From Sphingomonas beigongshangi (lineage in GTDB: Bacteria > Pseudomonadota > Alphaproteobacteria > Sphingomonadales > Sphingomonadaceae): DNA of 64,000 bases. Positions 16,816 through 23,747 of the stretch are shown here, piece after piece; position 1 is the stretch's first letter; each line of letters starts with the position of its first letter. The DNA is taken from positions 1 to 64,000 of the forward strand of contig NZ_JADHDT010000006.1 in assembly GCF_016820445.1 (NCBI RefSeq). Reading direction: 5' to 3'. A model generated the notes under the pieces. That model was given only the letters and a program-made list of their open reading frames with translations, was not told the DNA's origin and made no database searches. A program made the translations under genes and the position numbers.

Positions 16816-16958
16816 CACGACCGGACCGCCCGTGACAGCACCCCTGCCCCGCCCGCCACCGCGAGCAGCACAGCCGTCTTCTGATCCGGGCTAAGCGCGT
16901 CGAAGCGGTCACGATCTTCGCGGTATCGATCGGTGATCCGGGGGGCGGGTGTCGCCAC
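16815..16958 (-). CDS. 47-residue phage microprotein, first gene of the leftward operon
   Basis: A GTG start at 16958 follows a strong ribosome binding site (GGAGG). The peptide (MATPAPRITDRYREDRDRFD...) has a charged front and a short hydrophobic end (TAVLLAVAGGAGVLS). It is coupled to the next gene by a stop/start overlap. It lies directly downstream of the operator-controlled promoter at 16996-17024. No family recognised. Confidence 0.5.
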   Translation of the reverse strand: MATPAPRITDRYREDRDRFDALSPDQKTAVLLAVAGGAGVLSRAVRS

Positions 16959-16995
16959 GATTTGCCTCCATGCCGCGGAGAGCGGCGATGACGGC

Positions 16996-17024
16996 TATGT
17001 GTAGGACGTGTCCTACTCTGTCAA
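16996..17024 (-). promoter_or_regulatory. Leftward early promoter (PL)
   Basis: Read leftward, TTGACA (17024-17019) is a perfect -35 box. A 17-base spacer is followed by CACATA, a weak -10. The spacer holds the operator palindrome 17001-17016, so repressor binding would block RNA polymerase. It serves the operon from 16958 to the integrase. Confidence 0.6.
17001..17016. promoter_or_regulatory. Repressor operator OL1
   Basis: GTAGGACGTGTCCTAC, two 7-bp inverted arms with a 2-base centre. The same sequence class occurs at 17033, 18222 and 18253, all around the repressor gene. Confidence 0.8.
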
Positions 17025-17032
17025 TAGGGAAA

Positions 17033-17048
17033 GTGGGACTTGTCCTAC
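17033..17048. promoter_or_regulatory. Repressor operator OL2
   Basis: GTGGGACTTGTCCTAC, one base off the consensus arms, centred 32 bp from OL1 (three helical turns), which suits cooperative binding. It overlaps the stop codon of the HIRAN gene. Confidence 0.75.
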
Positions 17049-17434
17049 TCGTCCTCGTAGATAGGATCTGCGTAGAAACCGCTCTCATCGGGGGGCGGCG
17101 GCGCTGGGCGTTGGACTGGCAGGTCGGGGATTTCGCCATCGAAGGCGACCCGTACCCAAGCAGTATTCTGATGCAGCCCCTGAAAAAGGACAGTCAGCTC
17201 CCTGCCCTCGCGGATCATCCCGCCTATCCATTGCGCTTTTTCGGCTGACACATATCCGAACTGGACGCCGCGACTGGAGAATGCGGCCACCGCCCAGCGA
17301 TCGTGCCTGTTGTTCGGCTCTGGACGCAGCTCGACGGCTTCGCCAGGAACGCACATCTGTGCCTCGAACCGTCGATCGACGCCTCGTTTATTCGGGTAAG
17401 GCAGCCCCACAATCGCAAGACTGAAAGGTTTCAT
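17045..17434 (-). CDS. HIRAN-domain protein co-oriented with the repressor
   Basis: The 129-residue protein is a lone HIRAN domain: SLAIVGLPYPNKRG, then EAVELRPEPNNRHDRWAVAAF, GVQFGYVSAEKAQWIGGMI and a basic-to-acidic tail. HIRAN domains bind DNA ends or are fused to SNF2 helicases and nucleases in repair. It follows the repressor by 9 bp on the same strand, so it is probably made from the same transcript in lysogens. Its 3' end carries operator OL2. A role in immunity, replication control or defence is inference. Confidence 0.8.
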   Translation of the reverse strand: MKPFSLAIVGLPYPNKRGVDRRFEAQMCVPGEAVELRPEPNNRHDRWAVAAFSSRGVQFGYVSAEKAQWIGGMIREGRELTVLFQGLHQNTAWVRVAFDGEIPDLPVQRPAPPPPDESGFYADPIYEDE

Positions 17435-17443
17435 CGGCGCTGA

Positions 17444-18184
17444 TCAATGCCGCTTGATCGATCCGATAACGCGGCCATGAATCATGATATCTTTGCGACT
17501 GACCTCTTGGTCTGCGACATCGGGATTATCGCTGATCACCAGCACCCGATCTGCGCCGACGGCTCTCAAGCGTTTGACCGCCCCAAGGCCGAATAGCCAG
17601 AGAGCCCAGATCCTATCTTGCGCGTTCAGGTCGCGCTGGTTGACGTCGACGAAAAGCAAATCGCGGTCGTGCAGGGTCGGCTGCATTGAGTCGCCAATCC
17701 CGTCGACAATGCGGATGCGGTCCGGCGCGGTCGTCGTCATCGTGCGGAGGAAGCCGATGTCGAACTCGATAGGCTCTGCTTCCAGGTAGCTATCGTCGAG
17801 ATCAGTGCCTGGCCCCATGGAATATGACAGGTCAAGCCGAAGCACCGGCGCGGTCTCTCCTCCATCGGCCGTCGATGTCCGCGGCTGTTCAGACCGGTCA
17901 TTGCGATGCCCGGCTTCTGACGTTGAAGATCGCACGCCCGGTGCTCGCCCCTCGTAAGCGACGTCGACGAAGGTCTCCGAGGGCAGGCCCATAACCTCGG
18001 CGATCTTCCGCAGGGTCTCAGGCTGAGGACGCCGACTTTCGCCTCGCATAATATCGTAGATCGGCTTTCCGGACTTGCCTGTCATCCGCTGGTACGCACG
18101 ATCGTAAAACTCTCGCGCCTCCGGGGCGGCATCCAAGGCATCGGCAATCGCAGCCTGCAGGGGCGTCTTGGCGGGGTCCGACAT
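17444..18184 (-). CDS. LexA/CI-like phage repressor (Xre HTH + S24 peptidase)
   Basis: The 246-residue protein has an N-terminal helix-turn-helix (about 40-72: PIYDIMRGESRRPQPETLRK followed by IAEVMGLP), a flexible middle, and a C-terminal S24 domain with the Ser-Lys dyad (Ser166 in GDSMQP, Lys204 in GAVKRL). RecA-stimulated self-cleavage should link prophage induction to the SOS response. The start at 18184 has GGGAAG upstream; the weaker operator at 18185-18200 covers its leader, suggesting autoregulation. Confidence 0.92.
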   Translation of the reverse strand: MSDPAKTPLQAAIADALDAAPEAREFYDRAYQRMTGKSGKPIYDIMRGESRRPQPETLRKIAEVMGLPSETFVDVAYEGRAPGVRSSTSEAGHRNDRSEQPRTSTADGGETAPVLRLDLSYSMGPGTDLDDSYLEAEPIEFDIGFLRTMTTTAPDRIRIVDGIGDSMQPTLHDRDLLFVDVNQRDLNAQDRIWALWLFGLGAVKRLRAVGADRVLVISDNPDVADQEVSRKDIMIHGRVIGSIKRH

Positions 18185-18200
18185 GTAGGACGCTTCCCAC
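18185..18200. promoter_or_regulatory. Degenerate third operator (OR3-like)
   Basis: GTAGGACGCTTCCCAC matches the operator consensus at 12 of 14 arm positions and abuts the repressor start codon. A weak site here would allow the repressor to limit its own synthesis. Confidence 0.45.
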
Positions 18201-18221
18201 AAAGGTCCGATCGCTCCAACC

Positions 18222-18237
18222 CTAGGACGTGTCCTAT
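18222..18237. promoter_or_regulatory. Repressor operator OR2
   Basis: CTAGGACGTGTCCTAT carries the central TAGGACGTGTCCTA shared with OL1. It is centred 31 bp from OR1 at 18253. Confidence 0.75.
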
Positions 18238-18246
18238 TTTTTTGAC

Positions 18247-18275
18247 TTGACGGTAGGACGCGTCCTACATATTGA
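18247..18275 (+). promoter_or_regulatory. Rightward early promoter (PR)
   Basis: TTGACG (18247-18252), a 17-base spacer and TATTGA (18270-18275) form a good promoter; an overlapping TTGACT lies at 18242. The spacer is filled by the perfect palindrome OR1. The first gene starts 6 bases after the -10, so the mRNA should have little or no leader. Confidence 0.65.
18253..18268. promoter_or_regulatory. Repressor operator OR1 (perfect palindrome)
   Basis: GTAGGACGCGTCCTAC is a perfect 16-bp palindrome lying exactly between the -35 and -10 boxes of PR. It is the best match to the consensus and probably the strongest repressor site. Confidence 0.82.
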
Positions 18276-18281
18276 TGAGCT

Positions 18282-18488
18282 ATGGACACCGAAGCGCCTC
18301 CTCTTCTCGATGCCGTGGACGAGTTCATCGAGCGACATGCAATGTCGGCGGTGACTTTTGGTAGGGCCGCACTTCGCGACCCTCACTTTGTACGCGATCT
18401 CCGTGCCGGCCGTCGCGTTTGGCCAGAGACGGAGAGCAAGGTTCGCCATTTCATGGTCAACTATCGCGCCCCGGCGGAGGCAGCATGA
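18282..18488 (+). CDS. Small HTH-like regulator in the Cro position
   Basis: The 68-residue protein (LLDAVDEFIERHAMSAVTFG, then RAALRDPHFVRDLRAGRRVW) matches a widespread alphaproteobacterial small HTH pattern, in which a GMSxxxFGxxALxDPxFVxDLRxGR segment forms the DNA-binding helices. It is the first gene behind PR and transcribed away from the repressor, the place of Cro in lambdoid phages. Cro function is inferred from position and size. Confidence 0.68.
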   Translation: MDTEAPPLLDAVDEFIERHAMSAVTFGRAALRDPHFVRDLRAGRRVWPETESKVRHFMVNYRAPAEAA

Positions 18489-18667
18489 CCTGCGCCGCCT
18501 GTGGCAGCGCGATCTGCCCTCACCCCGATCCGGTCTATACCGGCGTCATCCTCTCCCCAGCGGCGATCGTTCCCAAGGCGATCAGCCGCCCCCTCGCCGG
18601 TGGCTCTGCCCCCAGGGCCACCGGCAGCTTTGTCGGTCACCGCGATCACGAGAGGATCCCGGCATGA
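18485..18667 (+). CDS. 60-residue phage protein with Cys/His cluster
   Basis: The peptide begins MTCAACGSAICPHPDPVYTG, with CxxC then CxH, a possible zinc site, and continues with a polar, Gly/Ser-rich tail. ATGA overlaps couple it to the genes on both sides and fix its start. No family recognised. Confidence 0.5.
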   Translation: MTCAACGSAICPHPDPVYTGVILSPAAIVPKAISRPLAGGSAPRATGSFVGHRDHERIPA

Positions 18668-18855
18668 TCGGCATCATGGCTGCAGCGGCGCTCGGCACGA
18701 TCACTGGCGCGACCGCTGCTGCGATCGCCTTCGGTGCGATCCTGTCTGGCAAGCGCGAGGACCAGCGCGCGGGCGACCGCGAGGCGGATGCTCTTCGGAG
18801 CGAAGTGCAGGGAGTCGCTGTTCATACGGCGGAGGTAACCGATGGGACCGCGTAA
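18664..18855 (+). CDS. 63-residue membrane-anchored phage protein
   Basis: Residues 3-27 (GIMAAAALGTITGATAAAIA...) form one hydrophobic segment, followed by a charged helix (SGKREDQRAGDREADALRSE). It overlaps the previous stop by ATGA. The start of the next gene lies 14 bases inside its end. Function unknown. Confidence 0.5.
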   Translation: MIGIMAAAALGTITGATAAAIAFGAILSGKREDQRAGDREADALRSEVQGVAVHTAEVTDGTA

Positions 18856-19297
18856 CGTCCTTCCGAAGCGCGTCGGACCTGATGAAGCGTCTTTCGGGAA
18901 CCTCTTCGTCGCAGGCCTGGCGCGCGTCGCGGCCAAGATCGGCAAGGGCGCCTTGGCGGACCGCATGGGCCGTACCACGCGATCGCTCGACAACATCCTC
19001 GGCGGCGGCTCGACGACGGGCAAAGCAATGTTCGACGCGCTGCTCGCCGACGAGACGGCGCTGGACGAGGTCTTCGCGGCTTACGGGTATCGGCTTTGCC
19101 CGCTCCACTGCGAAGCGGCCAACGACTTGAACGTCGCGGCTGGGGTTATCGACGCCATGGGCGAGCTGGTGAAGGCCAGAGCCGACGGCCACCGCGACCA
19201 CAACGAAACACTGGCTGTAGCCGCGCTGCTGCGCCCTCACCTCCCGGCGATGCAGGCCATCGTTCATGAGGCGGACGAACTGCGCGGAGCAGCCTGA
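18842..19297 (+). CDS. Putative CII-like phage regulator
   Basis: The 151-residue protein has a possible HTH (GALADRMGRTTRSLDNILGG), then LLADETALDEVFAAYGYRLC, and a C-terminal helical part (VIDAMGELVKARADGHRDHN) with the 'DGxxxxxE' look of the phage CP76/CII family. Position behind the Cro-like gene supports a regulator. The match is a pattern impression and could be wrong. Confidence 0.5.
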   Translation: MGPRNVLPKRVGPDEASFGNLFVAGLARVAAKIGKGALADRMGRTTRSLDNILGGGSTTGKAMFDALLADETALDEVFAAYGYRLCPLHCEAANDLNVAAGVIDAMGELVKARADGHRDHNETLAVAALLRPHLPAMQAIVHEADELRGAA

Positions 19298-19339
19298 CGG
19301 GGACCTGAAAGCCGGCGCGACCGGCAGGAGTACGAAAAG

Positions 19340-19627
19340 ATGACGATGCGTGAAGCGTCGGATGCAGCGAGGGCTGCCCCGGCGGCGGGAAAAGCGTGCG
19401 CGGCTAACGCAGGTGTGTTGCTGAAACAAGACACGTGCGGTATGAAGGCCGAGCCAGCAGCGAGCCAGGGGCATCCCTCGCTTTCCTGCCACGCTGCTGG
19501 TTCGCCTTCCGGCCGCGCGCCGGTCATGCCTCGCGCGGCCGGCCTTTTCCGGCTCCTACCGATTGCCCTTCCCGCTCTGCCTGAGTGGAACGAGCGCATC
19601 GAGCGCTGGGCCGTCGCCAATGGCTGA
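19340..19627 (+). CDS. 95-residue phage ORF, unknown
   Basis: An AGGAG site lies 9 bases before the ATG, and the end overlaps the next gene's start by 8 bases, both signs of a translated gene. The sequence is Ala-, Pro- and Gly-rich, with three cysteines in the middle and a hydrophobic segment (AGLFRLLPIALPALP) near the end. The composition is somewhat random-looking, so this is only moderately supported. Confidence 0.42.
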   Translation: MTMREASDAARAAPAAGKACAANAGVLLKQDTCGMKAEPAASQGHPSLSCHAAGSPSGRAPVMPRAAGLFRLLPIALPALPEWNERIERWAVANG

Positions 19628-19823
19628 TCAGATCGACCAGGCGAACGACATCGCCGAGGCGCACACGCGCCGCGCTGTTCGCGCCGCAATCTCGCGTGTC
19701 GACTATTCCCCGCTCGTCGACGGAGACTGTGACGTCTGCGGAGACGAGGCCGTCAAGGTTCGCCGCGTCGGCGGCAAGGACCGCTGCACGCCGTGCCGCG
19801 CCAAGCTGGAGAAAAGCCGGTGA
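19620..19823 (+). CDS. TraR/DksA-type C4 zinc-finger protein
   Basis: The 67-residue protein opens with a helix (MADQIDQANDIAEAHTRRAV) and ends in a four-cysteine finger (GDCDVCGDEAVKVRR...KDRCTPCRAKLEK). This is the TraR/DksA-like short form. Such proteins can bind RNA polymerase and shift promoter choice, often carried by phages. It is coupled to the next gene by a GTGA overlap at 19820. Confidence 0.75.
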   Translation: MADQIDQANDIAEAHTRRAVRAAISRVDYSPLVDGDCDVCGDEAVKVRRVGGKDRCTPCRAKLEKSR

Positions 19824-20674
19824 GCCATACCCAGTTCAATCTGGCGCGGATGCTCTCGTGGATCGAGCTGACCGTCGAGACTGGCGATCCCGCACCATCG
19901 GACGCCGAGATCTGCGAGCTGTTCAACTTCACGTCGACCGAGAAGGCCCGCACGCTGCTCGCCGAGCTGGCCGACCAGGGGAAGATCCGGATCGACTGGA
20001 AGGCGGAGCCGCGCGCGATCACGCTGGGCGGCAAGGCAGCATCGGCGTTCGCACTCGCGAGGCCTCTCGCCGGCACCGTCGTCCGCCGCGACTACGAAGG
20101 CAAGCCGGTGCAGGTCCACCCCGAGACCGTTCTCGCGAAGCCGCACACCATCCACGTCGCCCAGGAGCGCCATCGATTGGCACCCGACCAGCCGAGCCGG
20201 GTGGATCAGATCCGCGCGGCGGCTGCGCGCCTGGCCTCGCGCGACAGGGCGCCCGCCCCAGCGCCAACCCGGATCCCCGCGCCAGTCGCCCCGCCAGCGA
20301 CGAAGCCGGCACCTGCGGCAGAGCCGGTAAAGCGGCTCACGTCACCGGGCAAAGGCATGGGCAAAGGGTGGAAGCCTGCGACCGTCGCGCGCCGTCAGGA
20401 TCGCCGGCAGCTGAACGTGCACTTCCCCTCCGACCGCTACGACGAGATCGTTCGAATCACGACGGCGACGGGTTCAACGCCCAGCGCTTGGGCGCGCGAC
20501 GTGTTCATGGCCGCGCTCGGCGACCCGACCTTCGACAAGGGCCGCAAGCCTTTCATCCCCGCTGACGTGATCAGAGCGGCCGCCGACGCCGGCCAGCCGC
20601 TCGACGTCTTCGTGACCTCCCTCATCGCCCGCGGCTTCGCCGCATTCACTGCCAGCAATGGAGCATCAGCATGA
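19820..20674 (+). CDS. Winged-helix phage protein with RHH-like C-terminus
   Basis: The 284-residue protein (GTG start, GTGA overlap) opens with a LexA-like winged helix: LARMLSWIELTVETGDPAPS followed by DAEICELFNF and ARTLLAELADQGKIRIDW. A Pro/Ala-rich linker (about 140-185) leads to a ribbon-helix-helix-like part, RRQLNVHFPSDRYDEIVRI...STPSAWARDVFMAAL. It is probably a DNA-binding regulator or replication accessory, directly coupled (ATGA) to the beta clamp. Confidence 0.62.
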   Translation: MSHTQFNLARMLSWIELTVETGDPAPSDAEICELFNFTSTEKARTLLAELADQGKIRIDWKAEPRAITLGGKAASAFALARPLAGTVVRRDYEGKPVQVHPETVLAKPHTIHVAQERHRLAPDQPSRVDQIRAAAARLASRDRAPAPAPTRIPAPVAPPATKPAPAAEPVKRLTSPGKGMGKGWKPATVARRQDRRQLNVHFPSDRYDEIVRITTATGSTPSAWARDVFMAALGDPTFDKGRKPFIPADVIRAAADAGQPLDVFVTSLIARGFAAFTASNGASA

Positions 20675-21849
20675 CCGTCCAGACGTCCTCCGCCGATTTC
20701 CGCCGCGCCATCTTCCTTGCCGGCAAGGTCGTCGGGCGCCGTAGTGCCATTCCGATCCTCAGCATGATCCGATGTCATGCGAACGGATCGTTCGAGGCCA
20801 CGGGCACCGACCTCGACATGACGCTGACCGCGAAAGTCGCGCGCGAGCCCGGTGCGGACGCCGACTTCTGCATGCAGGCGCCGCAACAGGTGATCGCGGC
20901 CATCGCAGCGGCCGGCGGGAAGACGGTCTCGATGAAAACGAACGGCGGCAAGCTCCGCGTCTCATCGGACGCGCTCGACGTCACGGTCGACACCGTGCCC
21001 AGCGACGATTTCCCGATGGAGCACCTGCGACCAATCCAAGAGCAGTTTTCGGCCACCTTCTCGGCCGGCGACATCGCAGCGCTTGCGCGCGTCGCGGGCG
21101 CCATGTCGAGCGAGGAAACGCGTTACTATCTCAACGGCGTGCGCCTCAAGTCGATCGGCGCCACCACCATCCAGGCTCAGGCAACGGATGGCCACCGCCT
21201 CTACCTCTGCGACATCCAGCTGCCTGACGCGAAGGGGAAGCTGGGCGACAACGTCATCATCCCGCGCAAAGCAATTCGCCTTCTGATCGAACTCTCCAAG
21301 TCGGCGCAGAATGGAGTGAGCCTGACGATCGGCACGCCAGCCGCAGCAAATCGGCTCGAAGGAACGGCGCCGGAGCAGCCCGGCGCATCCCGCCTGCGGT
21401 TCAGCTTCGCAGACCGTTCGGCTGAGGTCTGCTTCACCAGCAAGTTGATCGACACGAGCCACTATCCCGATGTCGAGCGGGTGATCCCTGCCGGCGGCGA
21501 CAAGCAGGCCCTGTTCAAGGTGGCTGACCTCCGCCGGGCCTTGGCGGCCGTCTCGGGCCATTCCCGCGAGATACGCGCCACCAAGATCGCCTTCGGCGCA
21601 GATGGCGTCGCAACCGTCTCCGCCGCGTACCTCGGCATCGGCCTTGCGGCCTCTATCAAGGTCGCCTGCGACCACTCGGCGCGTGACCTCACGATAGGGT
21701 TCAACGGCGGCTACCTGTCGTCGATCCTCAACGCAGCGCGCGGTGACGAGGTGCTCTTCACCATGACCGATCTGGCGGCGCCTGTGCTGGTGCGCAATCC
21801 GGCTGACACCGCGTGGACCGGCGTCCTGATGCCGATGCGCGTCGACTGA
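20671..21849 (+). CDS. Phage-encoded DNA polymerase III beta subunit (sliding clamp)
   Basis: The 392-residue protein has the three-domain DnaN layout. The first domain starts with FRRAIFLAGKVVGRRSAIPI. The middle domain contains MSSEETRYYLNGVRL and ATDGHRLY, both diagnostic of DnaN. The C-terminus ends VLMPMRVD, equivalent to the VxPMRL end that lies by the clamp's binding pocket. It would tether a polymerase to phage DNA or divert host replisome factors. It overlaps the preceding DNA-binding gene by 4 bases. It is certainly inside the prophage and thus distinct from the host dnaN. Confidence 0.88.
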   Translation: MTVQTSSADFRRAIFLAGKVVGRRSAIPILSMIRCHANGSFEATGTDLDMTLTAKVAREPGADADFCMQAPQQVIAAIAAAGGKTVSMKTNGGKLRVSSDALDVTVDTVPSDDFPMEHLRPIQEQFSATFSAGDIAALARVAGAMSSEETRYYLNGVRLKSIGATTIQAQATDGHRLYLCDIQLPDAKGKLGDNVIIPRKAIRLLIELSKSAQNGVSLTIGTPAAANRLEGTAPEQPGASRLRFSFADRSAEVCFTSKLIDTSHYPDVERVIPAGGDKQALFKVADLRRALAAVSGHSREIRATKIAFGADGVATVSAAYLGIGLAASIKVACDHSARDLTIGFNGGYLSSILNAARGDEVLFTMTDLAAPVLVRNPADTAWTGVLMPMRVD

Positions 21850-21872
21850 CCGAACACGGATCGGGGGCAATC

Positions 21873-22142
21873 ATGACCAGCATCACCAGCGCCGCAAAAG
21901 CGGCTCACTCGCTCAGCGTCGTGCGCATGATGGGGCTGACCACCGCCGCAACCATGCTTGGCGGTCAGGTCGAGTTAGCCGAGGCAATGGGCATCCAGCC
22001 GCGCAGCCTGCGCGCCAAATTCTCGGCCGATCGCGGCATCAGCAACGACGATCTCACTGCGGCGGCTGCTGCGCTTGAGGCGCGCGCCGCGCGGCTGACC
22101 GACCACGCTCGCAAGCTGCGTGAGGAAGCGGGGGAGCGATGA
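21873..22142 (+). CDS. Small HTH-like phage protein
   Basis: The 89-residue product contains GGQVELAEAMGIQPRSLRAK, a helix-turn-helix-like segment, followed by a C-terminal Ala-rich coiled helix (EARAARLTDHARKLREEAGE). GGGGG lies upstream of the ATG at 21873. It follows the clamp on the same strand. A DNA-binding or regulatory role is likely; no family named. Confidence 0.58.
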   Translation: MTSITSAAKAAHSLSVVRMMGLTTAATMLGGQVELAEAMGIQPRSLRAKFSADRGISNDDLTAAAAALEARAARLTDHARKLREEAGER

Positions 22143-22144
22143 AG

Positions 22145-22372
22145 CTAGGCGCCCTCCTCGACAGCGATCCGTTCGATTTCCACGGCCGACAGCCGCTTGC
22201 CGTCAGTCAGTTCCGCGAAGAAGCAGTCACGCCCATTTTCCGGCTCATCCCGCAGGTATTGAGCACATTCCAGGACTGTGCCCTCCAGGGCGCTCTCCTG
22301 CTGCGGCTCACCGTCTTCGCCGTCCGGCAGGCGGCGGTAAAGCATCGCGCGATCGTGCAGCAGTCCGGGCAT
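22145..22372 (-). CDS. 75-residue acidic phage protein on the opposite strand
   Basis: The protein (MPGLLHDRAMLYRRLPDGED...) is acidic and protein-like, ending ELTDGKRLSAVEIERIAVEE. Its start has GGAGACGACC just upstream, almost the same leader as the 26-codon gene at 22522, so both may be one small leftward unit. A plus-strand frame (22139-22600) covers the same DNA and starts in an ATGA overlap, but its sequence looks less natural. Which strand is coding is not settled. Confidence 0.48.
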   Translation of the reverse strand: MPGLLHDRAMLYRRLPDGEDGEPQQESALEGTVLECAQYLRDEPENGRDCFFAELTDGKRLSAVEIERIAVEEGA

Positions 22373-22441
22373 TTGGTCGTCTCCGTGAAGCTGCGGCTTA
22401 ACGGATCAAAGCCTTGGAAGTGTCCGGCGTTCGAGAGCCGG

Positions 22442-22522
22442 TCAGCGGCCGGCGCGAAGCTCATAGGCGATGACGCCAAGGTTCGCTGCGATGAAAGCGG
22501 ACATGCTCATGTAGAAGGCCAT
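22442..22522 (-). CDS. 26-residue putative membrane micropeptide
   Basis: MAFYMSMSAFIAANLGVIAY then ELRAGR: one hydrophobic span with a charged end. GGGAG lies 9 bases before the start, inside a leader (GGGAGACGACCG) that is nearly repeated before the 22372 gene. It is too short to match families, and is supported by the ribosome binding site and membrane-like composition. Confidence 0.38.
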   Translation of the reverse strand: MAFYMSMSAFIAANLGVIAYELRAGR

Positions 22523-22596
22523 CGGTCGTCTCCCGCGTGTGCCGGCGATGCGGCTGGTCGTCGCATGTTCGATGGCTTTGCGAAGGTTTACGGCTG

Positions 22597-23241
22597 GTGA
22601 GCATTGCCGTGCTCATCCGCGATCTTGCGGCAGCCGGTGCTTCGCCTGAGGCGATCGCCATTGCCGTCGAGGCGATCGAGCGCGCGCATGCGGCCGCCGA
22701 CGCGCCGCGCGCGGCCGCGCGAGCGCGAAAGCAGCGCCAGCGGCAGCGCGAGCGTGACATGTCACGTGACGGTCACGGGACAGTCACGGCCATGGAGCGT
22801 GACGTCACGGACGAACCCGCCCCCGCCCCCTCTCCCCTTCCTTCCCCCTGCACCCCCAACCAACCCCACGCCCCCACCCCCACCCGGGAAGATACTCCCG
22901 CGAGGACGCGCAAGGCGGCCGCATGGCCCTGCCCTGACGGGGTGAGCCCGGTGCACTGGGCAGATCTGATCGCCAATCGGAAGTCGAAGCGGCTGGCGAA
23001 CACACCGACGGCATTGGCTGGCATCCTCCGGGACATCGCCAAACACGCTGACGACGAATGGCCGCCTGGCCGGATCGTCCAGCACGCCGCCGAGCGCGGC
23101 TGGGGCGCAATCTTCGATCCACGACCGAACACCGGAACCCGCAATGGCCAACGACCTCACCACGACCGATCACGCAGCCGCGGCCTTCTCGGCGCTGTCA
23201 TTGACGCAGAGCACGAGAGCCGTGCTGGACAAGGCATTTGA
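22597..23241 (+). CDS. Phage replication-type protein, N-terminal part basic
   Basis: The 214-residue protein (GTG start, GAAGG upstream) has an Ala/Arg-rich helix (ARARKQRQRQRERDMSRDGH), a long Pro-rich linker (residues 85-115) and a C-terminal domain (GVSPVHWADLIANRKSKRLA, then TPTALAGILRDIAKHADDEW and AERGWGAIFDPR). The last part, with the GWxxxFDP ending, is found at the C-terminus of many phage replisome organiser or DnaT-like proteins. It overlaps the next gene by 98 bases. Confidence 0.55.
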   Translation: MSIAVLIRDLAAAGASPEAIAIAVEAIERAHAAADAPRAAARARKQRQRQRERDMSRDGHGTVTAMERDVTDEPAPAPSPLPSPCTPNQPHAPTPTREDTPARTRKAAAWPCPDGVSPVHWADLIANRKSKRLANTPTALAGILRDIAKHADDEWPPGRIVQHAAERGWGAIFDPRPNTGTRNGQRPHHDRSRSRGLLGAVIDAEHESRAGQGI

Positions 23242-23746
23242 GCCGACGGCGACCTTCACCGCCGCCGAGCTGGCGCTGATTGAGCCTGTGGCCGGCGCCG
23301 TAGCGACGGTGCAGGTGGCCGAGGAGCGGGTCATTCGGCAGTCGATCGGAGCCCTCGCCGCAGCGCTACCCGCGCAGGACATTGGCGACGCGGGCTCGAA
23401 GCTGAAGCTCAACACGTACATGGCGATGCTGGCCGGGTGTGACGAACGCGCCCTAGCGCATGCGTGCCGGCGCTGCCTCGACGAACTCGACTGGATGCCG
23501 ACCATCCACCAGTTGAAGGAGCGGCTCCGTAATTGGACGAGCCCCGAGGCCGTCGCGATCAGCCGCGCGCGCGCCATCATACGCGCGGGCCGCCGCGCAC
23601 CTACCCAGGGCGAGGATCGCGCCGATCTGCCAGAGGACGAGCGCCAGCGGGTGAACGCCTTCCTACGCACGCATGGCGTCGCGACGCGGTTCGCCGCCGA
23701 CGGTTCGACCTATCAAGAAGCGCCGCTCGACGCGGAGGCCGCATGA
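23144..23746 (+). CDS. Phage protein next to the replication gene, unknown
   Basis: The 200-residue product is mainly helical. It includes GSKLKLNTYMAMLAGCDERA, LAHACRRCLDELDWMPTIHQ and LKERLRNWTSPEAVAISRAR, a pattern found in phage proteins downstream of replication initiators, where loaders or inhibitors of the host helicase often sit. I do not see a P-loop. The start at 23144 lies inside the previous gene. Confidence 0.5.
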   Translation: MANDLTTTDHAAAAFSALSLTQSTRAVLDKAFEPTATFTAAELALIEPVAGAVATVQVAEERVIRQSIGALAAALPAQDIGDAGSKLKLNTYMAMLAGCDERALAHACRRCLDELDWMPTIHQLKERLRNWTSPEAVAISRARAIIRAGRRAPTQGEDRADLPEDERQRVNAFLRTHGVATRFAADGSTYQEAPLDAEAA

Positions 23747-23747
23747 G

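Noticed and set aside
22139..22600. Rightward 153-codon frame starting in an ATGA overlap
   Set aside because: It has a good start context but an unnatural sequence, and the opposite strand gives a more natural acidic protein with its own ribosome binding site. Not fully excluded.
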